From contig NZ_JAGSPJ010000008.1 of the NCBI RefSeq assembly GCF_018139545.1, positions 1 to 64,000 of the forward strand: a stretch of DNA of 64,000 nucleotides. Direction: 5' to 3'. The stretch is from Affinundibacterium fentianense. Its GTDB lineage: Bacteria > Pseudomonadota > Gammaproteobacteria > Burkholderiales > Burkholderiaceae_D. The position numbers were made by a program, and so were the translations under genes. This document shows, in pieces, positions 18,512 to 26,352 of this stretch. Positions within the stretch are counted from its first letter, which is position 1. Every line of letters begins with the position of its first letter. Below the pieces are notes generated by a model that did no database searches, was not told the DNA's origin, and was given only the letters and a program-made list of their open reading frames with translations.

Positions 18512-19255
18512 ATGACCAGCACATTGGTAATTACAGATCTGCAGAAGCGCTATGGAATGCGACAAGTTGTACGCGACGTCTCGCTGCAGGTGAAAAGTGG
18601 CGAGGTCGTGGGACTTTTGGGTCCAAACGGCGCGGGAAAAACCACTTCATTTTATATGATCGTTGGTCTCGTCCCATCCGATGCAGGCAAGATTGACATT
18701 GATGGTGTCGACATCTCCAATTTTCCAATTCATCAAAGGGCCAGATTAGGTCTCTCTTACCTTCCCCAAGAAGCTTCTGTATTTCGCAAACTATCCGTCG
18801 AGGACAACGTCCGTGCGGTTTTGGAATTGCAAATTGATGAGGCAGGTAAGCCACTTTCAAAGAACGAAATCAATCAGCGTTTGAATACCTTACTCGAAGA
18901 GCTTCAAATCGACGGTCTACGTGAAAGCCCTGCCCGCGCATTGTCGGGCGGCGAAAGACGGCGTGTAGAAATTGCTCGTGCATTAGCCACCAATCCCCGC
19001 TTCGTTTTATTAGATGAGCCATTCGCTGGTGTAGATCCAATTGCAGTGATTGAAATTCAACGAATTGTGCGTTTTCTTAAAGAGCGTCAAATCGGCGTGC
19101 TCATCACTGATCACAATGTTCGTGAAACCCTAGGTATTTGCGATCATGCCTACATCATCAATCAAGGATCAGTGCTTGCCAGTGGCCGCCCGGATGAAAT
19201 CATCACCAACGAGACAGTCAGACGCGTCTATCTTGGTGAACATTTCCGGATGTAG
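18512..19255 (+). CDS. lptB: LPS export ABC transporter ATP-binding protein LptB
   Basis: A 247-residue ABC ATPase that powers LPS extraction from the inner membrane with LptFG, which are not in this window. Walker A is GPNGAGKTT, the signature is LSGGERRRVEIARAL, Walker B is FVLLDEPFAGVDP, and the switch His lies in ITDHNVRET. The frame extends upstream into lptA, but ATG 18512 gives the family N-terminus. It is followed 14 bp later by rpoN. Confidence 0.97.
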   Translation: MTSTLVITDLQKRYGMRQVVRDVSLQVKSGEVVGLLGPNGAGKTTSFYMIVGLVPSDAGKIDIDGVDISNFPIHQRARLGLSYLPQEASVFRKLSVEDNVRAVLELQIDEAGKPLSKNEINQRLNTLLEELQIDGLRESPARALSGGERRRVEIARALATNPRFVLLDEPFAGVDPIAVIEIQRIVRFLKERQIGVLITDHNVRETLGICDHAYIINQGSVLASGRPDEIITNETVRRVYLGEHFRM

Positions 19256-19269
19256 CAAAATCAAAAAAT

Positions 19270-20757
19270 ATGAAACAAAGTTTACAGCTACGCACCTCTC
19301 AACATCTGGCCTTAACGCCACAGCTGCAGCAATCAATTCGACTGCTGCAACTATCGACACTTGAACTCCATCAAGAATTGGAGAACTTATTAGTCGAAAA
19401 TCCTCTATTGGAGCGCGTCGATGATGCTTTAGATAATGCAGTACGTCTATTGGCAGATGGTAGTTTAAATAATGTATCAAGTAGTAGCGAAACTGAGTTC
19501 ACCCCTGTCGAAGCAAGTAAAACCGAAGCGTCAGAATCATCCATTACAGAGGTTTCAGACAATTCAAACGACGCTGAGCAAACCGCGAATACAGATGACT
19601 GGAGCTTTGATGATGCGCCGAGTTCCAGTTCAAAAAATCGTGATGATGACGATGGCCGACCGCAGCTAGAAGCTGCAATGACAAGCCTACGCGACCATCT
19701 TCTGGAACAAATGCGGGTTTCAATACGAGAGACTCGTGATCGCGCCCTTATTGAACTTATCATCGATGCGATCGATGACAACGGCTATCTATGCGAATCG
19801 CTTGAAGAAATTCACGCAAGCTTACCGATCGATCTCTGCGTCGAACTTGAAGAATTACAATTTGCACTCAACATGCTGCAGAGTTTTGAACCTGAAGGAG
19901 TTGGTGCTAGAACGACGTCAGAGTGCTTAGCAATTCAAATTCGACGGATGCCCAAAGTGCCGTTTGTGACACGTAAATTAGCACTACAAATTGTGCAAAC
20001 TTACTTGCCGCTATTTGCACAACGAGACTTCACGAAACTCCGCAAGTTTCTCCATTGTGATGACGAAGATCTACGTGAAGCCCAAACCGTAATTCGACAA
20101 TGCAATCCGAAACCCGGACTAGCCTTTGCTTCGGCCAAGTCCGACTACGTGGTGCCAGACGTTGTTGTAAAAAGAATAGGCGATGAATGGCATGTTATGC
20201 TGAACAGGGATGTGATGCCGCGCCTGCGAATCAATCAGTTATACGCAAACTTAATGAAACAACAGCGAGGCGATGTAAGTCTCAGTCCTCAATTGCAGGA
20301 AGCTCGTTGGTTAATTAAGAATATGCGGCAGCGATTCGATACGATCTTGCGCGTCGCACAAGCCATAGTTGAAAGACAATATAATTTTTTCACGCATGGG
20401 GCCGTTGCAATGAGACCCCTTGTTTTGCGCGAAATAGCTGATACACTAGGATTACACGAGAGCACTATTTCGCGTGTAACAACTCAAAAGTTTATGCTGA
20501 CGCCACACGGTATGTTTGAGTTGAAGTATTTCTTCGGTAGTCACGTCGCGACAGAAACGGGTGGTGAAGCATCTTCTACGGCGATACGGGCACTGATCAA
20601 ACAATTAATAGGAGAAGAAGACCAAAAGAAACCCCTCTCGGATAGTAAGATCGCCGACATATTGGGAGAACAAGGAATGGTCATCGCGCGTCGTACAGTT
20701 GCGAAGTACCGCGAAGCTCTAAAAATTCCCCCAGTTAGCCTGCGAAAATCTTTATAA
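19270..20757 (+). CDS. rpoN: RNA polymerase sigma-54 factor
   Basis: A 495-residue alternative sigma factor. Region I is Gln/Leu-rich (LALTPQLQQSIRLLQLSTLE), and region II is a long acidic linker (about 70-135) rich in Asp, Glu and Ser. Region III contains core-binding segments, the helix-turn-helix (HESTISRVTTQKFMLTPHG) and the RpoN box ARRTVAKYRE near the C-terminus. It needs enhancer-binding ATPases. Its place after lptB is standard in proteobacteria. Confidence 0.98.
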   Translation: MKQSLQLRTSQHLALTPQLQQSIRLLQLSTLELHQELENLLVENPLLERVDDALDNAVRLLADGSLNNVSSSSETEFTPVEASKTEASESSITEVSDNSNDAEQTANTDDWSFDDAPSSSSKNRDDDDGRPQLEAAMTSLRDHLLEQMRVSIRETRDRALIELIIDAIDDNGYLCESLEEIHASLPIDLCVELEELQFALNMLQSFEPEGVGARTTSECLAIQIRRMPKVPFVTRKLALQIVQTYLPLFAQRDFTKLRKFLHCDDEDLREAQTVIRQCNPKPGLAFASAKSDYVVPDVVVKRIGDEWHVMLNRDVMPRLRINQLYANLMKQQRGDVSLSPQLQEARWLIKNMRQRFDTILRVAQAIVERQYNFFTHGAVAMRPLVLREIADTLGLHESTISRVTTQKFMLTPHGMFELKYFFGSHVATETGGEASSTAIRALIKQLIGEEDQKKPLSDSKIADILGEQGMVIARRTVAKYREALKIPPVSLRKSL

Positions 20758-20765
20758 ACCAGTTC

Positions 20766-20793
20766 TTGAATTATTGTTTTCTATCGTTATATA
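20766..20793 (+). promoter_or_regulatory. Candidate promoter for hpf
   Basis: TTGAAT (20766-20771) is followed after 16 bp by TATATA (20788-20793), inside the 128-bp rpoN-hpf gap. It would let hpf be expressed apart from rpoN. Confidence 0.4.
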
Positions 20794-20885
20794 TGGTTTA
20801 GCTCAATAATAGTTTTACAGCATGAGCGATTGTAGTAACAAGATTTAGATAGCAAATAAAAGCAATATCACCATAGGAGCGCAGT

Positions 20886-21239
20886 ATGAATCTCACCATC
20901 AGTGGACACCATGTCGAAGTAACTCCTGCAATTCGTGAATATGTACAAGGCAAGCTAGAGCGGGTAAGACGACACTTCGATCAAGTCATTGATATCGCTG
21001 TCATTTTGACGGTTGATAAGCTCCGCGAAAAAGACAAACGCCACAAAGCAGATATCAATTTACATCTAAGTGGCAAAGATATTCATGTCGAGAGCCTAGC
21101 GCATGATTTATACGCAGCAATCGATACCTTGATCGACAAACTTGATCGCCAAGTAATCAAACATAAGGATAAAATTCAGAATCATCAACATGATGCGATT
21201 AAACATATCCCTGATCCAGAATCAGTTGAAACTGATTAA
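20886..21239 (+). CDS. hpf: Ribosome hibernation promoting factor (sigma-54 modulation protein family)
   Basis: A 117-residue short HPF/RaiA-type protein that binds the 30S decoding centre and favours inactive 100S ribosomes in stationary phase. The N-terminus [19 protein letters not shown] and the middle [16 protein letters not shown] are typical. The C-terminal 20 residues are an Asp/His/Lys-rich tail. It lies after rpoN as usual, but ptsN and hprK, which commonly follow in related genomes, are absent and a terminator comes at once. Confidence 0.93.
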   Translation: MNLTISGHHVEVTPAIREYVQGKLERVRRHFDQVIDIAVILTVDKLREKDKRHKADINLHLSGKDIHVESLAHDLYAAIDTLIDKLDRQVIKHKDKIQNHQHDAIKHIPDPESVETD

Positions 21240-21284
21240 TTTGATTCGATAATTGCACACTGATTCACTTCACGTGATGAACCT

Positions 21285-21307
21285 AGGACGCTTTTTAGCG
21301 TCCTTTT
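21285..21307 (+). terminator. Terminator after hpf
   Basis: A seven-base perfect stem, AGGACGC with GCGTCCT, has a T-rich six-base loop and is followed by a short T-run. It closes the kdsD-to-hpf cluster. Confidence 0.85.
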
Positions 21308-21482
21308 ATTTCCTCTATCCTCTTTCTATTTCCCGACTTGCAAGTCTCTAGTTGTGTCGCTGTCTGTAACAGCCTTGTTCGTCGTATCGATGTTGAAATC
21401 AATCTGAACCTCAGTTCGCAAACTTGGTTCCGGCAAGCGTATAGGCTAAAATCCAATACTCTCGAATTCCTGCCCATGTCCT

Positions 21483-22574
21483 ATGCACTCATACGTTCAC
21501 ACCGAGGTTATCAACCAAATCGGATTCATCACTCTGGATCGCCCTAAGTCTTTAAATTCGCTCTCTTTGGAAATGGTTCGAGCACTAAGCGCAATCTTGT
21601 ATGAGTGGCGGGACAATTCAACAATCAAAGCAGTCTTTATTTGCAGTAGCAGTGAGAAAGCTTTTTGCGCGGGTGGTGACATTCGCTTCTTCTATGATGT
21701 GGGAACGCAAACTCCAATGGGAGATAGCGCATTACTCGAAGATTTTTTCACTGAGGAGTATGCGCTTAACCACTTAATTCATTTTTATCCTAAGCCCTAT
21801 ATCGCACTGATGAACGGTGTCGTCATGGGCGGTGGAATGGGAATAGCGCAAGCTGGCATTGCAGCACGTCTTCGAATTGTTACTGAGCGCACAAAAATGG
21901 CAATGCCTGAAGTCAACATTGGACTTTTTCCAGATGTCGGTGGCAGTTTTTTCCTAAATCAAACTCCAGGGCAAATTGGCACTTACCTCGGTGTGACTGG
22001 CGACGTGATCGGTGCGGCGGACGCAATTTTTGCGAACCTCGCTGACGTCTACATTCCCACTGTCGCCTTGCCTGGACTGTATGATTTGTTAAAGGAGACT
22101 CAAGCTGACGATGTACGGGCTGTCATCCGAAACTTCGCAGCGCAATTTGCAACTGACAATGCTGCGCAAACAAGCCAACTCGCGCGCAATAAAGAAGCCA
22201 TAGACCGGCACTTCCACGCAAATACCATTCATGAAATTCTTGCGTCACTGGCTGCCTCAAACACGGCTTTCGCTGAATCCTGTATTACTACGATGCAGAA
22301 GCGCTCCCCCTTGATGATGGCCGTGACCTTAGAGCAACTACGAAGGTGTCAAGGTTTGACCGTTGCTGAATGTTTGAGAATAGAAAGAACAATGGTCAGG
22401 CATTGCTTCAAGCACGGTGAAGTTTTAGAAGGAGTTCGAGCATTGGTGGTTGATAAAGATAATCAGCCTCAATGGTCACCCAACACCGTAGAAGAGGTCA
22501 ATGGTGCCATGGTTAATACGTTTTTCGAACGAGTGTGGCCAGACTATGCGCATCCTCTGGCTGCATTAAATTAA
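21483..22574 (+). CDS. Enoyl-CoA hydratase/isomerase family protein, 3-hydroxyisobutyryl-CoA hydrolase-like
   Basis: A 363-residue crotonase-fold protein, about 100 residues longer than ordinary hydratases, with the C-terminal extension of the ECH_2 (HIBCH) group. Oxyanion-hole segments are FCAGGDIRFFYD and MNGVVMGGGMGI, followed by PEVNIGLFPDVGGSFFL. The Glu in PEVNIGLFPDVG and Asp fit the hydrolase pattern used in valine degradation. It sits alone between two terminator-like hairpins, so the pathway is not confirmed by neighbours. Confidence 0.85.
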   Translation: MHSYVHTEVINQIGFITLDRPKSLNSLSLEMVRALSAILYEWRDNSTIKAVFICSSSEKAFCAGGDIRFFYDVGTQTPMGDSALLEDFFTEEYALNHLIHFYPKPYIALMNGVVMGGGMGIAQAGIAARLRIVTERTKMAMPEVNIGLFPDVGGSFFLNQTPGQIGTYLGVTGDVIGAADAIFANLADVYIPTVALPGLYDLLKETQADDVRAVIRNFAAQFATDNAAQTSQLARNKEAIDRHFHANTIHEILASLAASNTAFAESCITTMQKRSPLMMAVTLEQLRRCQGLTVAECLRIERTMVRHCFKHGEVLEGVRALVVDKDNQPQWSPNTVEEVNGAMVNTFFERVWPDYAHPLAALN

Positions 22575-22614
22575 TTACTTTTTTACAGGCAAACGAGAAC
22601 GCATTAAGCGCACC

Positions 22615-22656
22615 CCGAGCATGCATACAAATATTGGCGTGTCACTGCATGCTCGG
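22615..22656. repeat. Inverted repeat between convergent genes
   Basis: An 11-bp perfect inverted repeat (CCGAGCATGCA and TGCATGCTCGG) with a 20-bp loop lies between the convergent stops of the crotonase-like and DUF4197 genes. It has no T-run, so it may act as an mRNA 3-prime end stabiliser or a weak terminator. Confidence 0.55.
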
Positions 22657-22673
22657 AATAACCTACCTAAAGA

Positions 22674-23378
22674 TTATTTCAATAATCCAAAAACTTTGCC
22701 AATAATCTTGCTTCCCGTTCCAATTGGATCTTGTCGAATTTTCTTTTCTTCCTCGGCGATCAATATATACAGCGCGTCGACGGCTCGGCTTGAGACGTAG
22801 CTTTCAACACTTGCTTCCTTCTCTGGCACCATTGTAATTTTTTGCGCTTTTATCATCACCGAATTGTACTTGGTAGCGAGGCCCACTTGATCAGTCACTC
22901 CTTTAACTATAGGTACAAATTTAGCACCTAAAGCAAGCGATGTTTTTTCTTTGAAAAAATCGGTCACTGAGGTTTCACCGCCTGTCAGAATTTTCTTCGC
23001 ATCATTAATTGACATATTTTTGATCGCGTCGATCAATAAGGGCTTAGCTAATGGCACAGCAGATTCCGCCGCACGATTCATCGCTACGACCAGTTCATCA
23101 AGTTGCTTACCTTGTCCGCTTAGTTTTAAAAGCGGTTTCGCTTTTTCTAAGATTGATGGTAGGGGAATTTTGACCTTTTCATTGCCTAAAAAACCATCGG
23201 CAACACCTAACCGAGCGAGTGCAGCATTTGCCCCCTGCTCCAAAGCAGCTTTCAATCCAGAATTTGCATCTTTATTGCTGAGTTGACTGATTTGATTGAG
23301 ATCGGAAGCGTCGGCACCAAGATGTAAAGAAATCGCCGCCAATAAAATACAGAGATGATGTCCTGCTTTTTTAAACAT
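22674..23378 (-). CDS. DUF4197 domain-containing exported protein
   Basis: A 234-residue protein with a Sec signal peptide (cleavage likely near ADA, residue 24), then a mainly helical DUF4197 domain. Typical segments are GLKAALEQGANAALARLG, NEKVKIPLP and the C-terminal SYVSSRAVDALYILIAEEEK. Function is unknown. ATG 23378 is used because GAAGGA lies about 8 nt upstream; an ATG five codons earlier overlaps that ribosome binding site. Confidence 0.88.
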   Translation of the reverse strand: MFKKAGHHLCILLAAISLHLGADASDLNQISQLSNKDANSGLKAALEQGANAALARLGVADGFLGNEKVKIPLPSILEKAKPLLKLSGQGKQLDELVVAMNRAAESAVPLAKPLLIDAIKNMSINDAKKILTGGETSVTDFFKEKTSLALGAKFVPIVKGVTDQVGLATKYNSVMIKAQKITMVPEKEASVESYVSSRAVDALYILIAEEEKKIRQDPIGTGSKIIGKVFGLLK

Positions 23379-23446
23379 TTCGATTTCCTTCAATTTTAAA
23401 ATGGGTCAATAACGGAAGTGATGGTCGCGAGCCTTGAGGTGCTTGT

Positions 23447-24598
23447 CTATATCTCTTCGATTAAAAACAATCTTCGATGTTCGCGAATCGCATAGCGATC
23501 GGTCATTCCTGCGATGTAATCGGCAATTCGACGCGCCTGAAGCATAGCTGTTTGGTTTGCACTGACTTGTTGTGGCACTCGATAATCGGGGGGAATCAAA
23601 TTTGTCTCATTCATCATGAGAGTGAACAATTCACGCACTGTATTCTTTGCCTTGTTACTCATCCGATTGACTAGGTAGTGGCGATACAAGTGTTCGTACA
23701 AAAATTGCTTCAAGGCTTTGGCTTCGCGATGCATGGCGTCAGAAAATGCAATCATCGGCTTGGATTGCCGAACATCGTCAATTGTTTTCGGTGCACAGTC
23801 ACTAATTTGTTGTATAGAGGTTTGGATTAAGTCAGTAATGAGGCAATTAATCATGCGACGTATCGTCTCCGAAATGGCACGTCGCCCCGAAACACCTGGA
23901 TAAGCCTGATCGACCTCCCGTCGGCATCGAGCGAAAAAATCTACGTCCAAGAGCTGTATTTCAGTCAGCAATCCAGAGCGTACGCCATCATCAATATCAT
24001 GATTATTATAGGCAATTTCGTCTGCCAAATTAGTCAGTTGTGCTTCTAGACTCGGTTGAGTCTTGTGGATGAAACGCAAACCTAAATCACCCAGCTCTTG
24101 TGCATTTTTAACAGAGCAATGTTTGAGAATTCCTTCGCGAGACTCGAAGGTCAAATTTAAGCCTTCGAAACTCGCGTAGCGTTCTTCCAATACATCGACG
24201 ACACGCAAACTCTGCAAATTATGTTCAAAACCGCCATATTCCTTCATACAAGAATTCAATGCATCTTGTCCTGCATGGCCAAAAGGTGTGTGCCCAAGAT
24301 CATGTGCCAAGGAAATCGCTTCGACTAAATCTTCGTTTAACTGAAGATTTCGCGCTATCGATCTAGCAATTTGTGCTACTTCAATACTATGGGTAAGTCG
24401 GGTACGGAATAAATCACCTTCGTGGTTCACGAAAACCTGAGTTTTATACTCAAGGCGACGAAATGCAGTACTGTGAATTATTCTATCGCGGTCACGTTGA
24501 AATTCCGAGCGCGAAATTGGAGAGTTTTCCGAGAAGCGCCGACCTTTAGTGTGTGCCGACTGTGCAGCATAAGGCGCTAGATGATTATCGGAAAACAT
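23447..24598 (-). CDS. dgt: Deoxyguanosinetriphosphate triphosphohydrolase-like protein
   Basis: A 383-residue HD-domain hydrolase that cleaves dNTPs to nucleoside and triphosphate. Metal ligands are visible in [15 protein letters not shown] and in [16 protein letters not shown]; the later Asp is in [15 protein letters not shown]. This fits the type 2 dGTPase-like group rather than the long E. coli Dgt. ATG 24598 is preferred because AGGAG lies 6 nt upstream. The position downstream of aroB is standard in Burkholderiales. Confidence 0.93.
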   Translation of the reverse strand: MFSDNHLAPYAAQSAHTKGRRFSENSPISRSEFQRDRDRIIHSTAFRRLEYKTQVFVNHEGDLFRTRLTHSIEVAQIARSIARNLQLNEDLVEAISLAHDLGHTPFGHAGQDALNSCMKEYGGFEHNLQSLRVVDVLEERYASFEGLNLTFESREGILKHCSVKNAQELGDLGLRFIHKTQPSLEAQLTNLADEIAYNNHDIDDGVRSGLLTEIQLLDVDFFARCRREVDQAYPGVSGRRAISETIRRMINCLITDLIQTSIQQISDCAPKTIDDVRQSKPMIAFSDAMHREAKALKQFLYEHLYRHYLVNRMSNKAKNTVRELFTLMMNETNLIPPDYRVPQQVSANQTAMLQARRIADYIAGMTDRYAIREHRRLFLIEEI

Positions 24599-24622
24599 GT
24601 CTTCTCCTAGCAAAGAAATTGA

Positions 24623-26326
24623 CTACAGTGTACTTGAGCGCAAAGTCGCAAGTAGGAGTTCTTTTGGAACTTCCGTGATAATACTCTTTCCAAGTGGTTT
24701 CAATAAAATGAATTTAATCTTGCCATCTTCATTCTTCTTATCAACTTCCATCAACTCCAACCATGTTTGCTCACCAAGATCTGGTGCGACAGTCGGGAGC
24801 CCTGCCGCATCGACTAATCTTGTTATGCGTGCCTTACTTACGTAGTCTATATAGCCAAGACGGTATGATAGGTCAGCAGCTAACACCATACCGCAGCCAA
24901 CGGCTTCGCCATGCAACCATTTGCCATAGCCTAAACCAGATTCGATTGCATGACCAAATGTATGCCCAAAATTCAAAATTGCTCGCAAACCACCTTCGCG
25001 TTCATCTTGGCGCACGACATTTGCCTTAATTTCACAGGACTTGAGCACAGCATAAGATAGTGACTCATTGTCCTTAGCTCGCAATTTTTCAATGTTGGTC
25101 TCAATCCATGTAAAAAATTCCGCGTCAATAATTGCACCGTGCTTAATGACTTCCGCCAGTCCAGCAGACAATTCCCGAGCAGGTAGGCTGTGTAGACTAT
25201 TCATGTCAGCAATAACAGCTTGCGGCTGGTAAAACGCGCCAATCATGTTCTTACCCATAGGATGATTGATTCCCGTCTTCCCCCCGACAGATGAATCAAC
25301 CTGGGCCAGCAATGTTGTTGGTACTTGGACGAATGGAATTCCCCGCATATATGCTGAAGCGGCAAAACCCGTCATATCACCAATAACACCGCCACCTAAG
25401 GCTAATAACATGGTTTTACGATCACATTTCTTACTCAGCAGGGCGTCAAAAACCGTCATCAAACTTTCCCAGTTTTTGTACTCTTCCCCATCGGGCAAAA
25501 CGATCGTTTCGACTTGCTTGCCGATACTGCTCAATGTGCTTGCGATAGACTCTAAATATAAAGGTGCCACGACAGTATTTGTCACTATCACGATCCGCTG
25601 CGCCTTAATCCGATTTTGCAAGAAAGTTTGATTCGTTAAGAGATCTTGGCCTATCGTAATTGGGTAGGATCGATCCCCCAAGTCAACCTGTAAAGTTTTT
25701 GCCCTAGCGACGTCATTGTCCATAATTAACTTAATTGCTTGAATATCCTGATTTGCGACCAAGGCACCGCGTACTTTTTCAGTCAATTGCACAAAATCGT
25801 CGCCATGAGTCTTCTTTTGCCCAGGGACTTTTTCGATGATCGTCTGAACCAAAGTTTGCAGTTGCGGTTGCCCAGTTTCAATAACAATATGTGCGACTTC
25901 ACGATACAGAGGATCCCGCTGTTGCTCGAGCTCTTCTAGCTTTTTTCTAGGATCAGGAGTGCGAAGCAAAGGTCTTTTTTTATCATGGCGAGTACGATGC
26001 AAGATATTACTAATACTTGCCTTCAAATAGACAACCGTACCATGGGATTGAAGTAAGGAACGACTCTGAGGATTCAATATTGCGCCGCCACCTGTGGCTA
26101 ACACGATATTGTCTTGCTGGCAGAGATCGCGTATGACATCTGCCTCACGTTGGCGAAAACTCGCTTCACCTTCAATTTCAAATATCACCGAAATAGCGAC
26201 ACCTGTTCGTGCCTCTATTTCGTGATCAGAATCAACAAATCGCTTATTTAATTTTTTTGCGAGGGCTCTGCCAACCGTCGTTTTGCCAGAGCCCATCAAG
26301 CCTACTAGATAGATGTTACTTGTCAC
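24623..26326 (-). CDS. aroKB: Bifunctional shikimate kinase / 3-dehydroquinate synthase (AroK-AroB fusion)
   Basis: One uninterrupted 567-codon frame carries two shikimate-pathway enzymes. Residues 1-175 are a complete shikimate kinase: P-loop GLMGSGKTT (9-17), Asp34, Arg58, GGG (79-81), and the lid and adenine-site Arg118 and Arg137. Residues about 205-567 are a complete 3-dehydroquinate synthase: [35 protein letters not shown], and Zn ligands in [15 protein letters not shown] and LHGEAV. They are joined by a 30-residue helical linker. In most relatives aroK and aroB are separate adjacent genes. An internal ATG (codon 202) could start AroB alone but has no clear ribosome binding site. Confidence 0.93.
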   Translation of the reverse strand: MTSNIYLVGLMGSGKTTVGRALAKKLNKRFVDSDHEIEARTGVAISVIFEIEGEASFRQREADVIRDLCQQDNIVLATGGGAILNPQSRSLLQSHGTVVYLKASISNILHRTRHDKKRPLLRTPDPRKKLEELEQQRDPLYREVAHIVIETGQPQLQTLVQTIIEKVPGQKKTHGDDFVQLTEKVRGALVANQDIQAIKLIMDNDVARAKTLQVDLGDRSYPITIGQDLLTNQTFLQNRIKAQRIVIVTNTVVAPLYLESIASTLSSIGKQVETIVLPDGEEYKNWESLMTVFDALLSKKCDRKTMLLALGGGVIGDMTGFAASAYMRGIPFVQVPTTLLAQVDSSVGGKTGINHPMGKNMIGAFYQPQAVIADMNSLHSLPARELSAGLAEVIKHGAIIDAEFFTWIETNIEKLRAKDNESLSYAVLKSCEIKANVVRQDEREGGLRAILNFGHTFGHAIESGLGYGKWLHGEAVGCGMVLAADLSYRLGYIDYVSKARITRLVDAAGLPTVAPDLGEQTWLELMEVDKKNEDGKIKFILLKPLGKSIITEVPKELLLATLRSSTL

Positions 26327-26352
26327 TCAAATTACTCAACATTCACATGAAA

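Noticed and set aside
22615-22656. Inverted repeat considered as an insertion-sequence end or REP element
   Set aside because: No transposase, no target duplication, and no second copy noticed in the window; it lies between convergent stops, where a 3-prime hairpin is expected.
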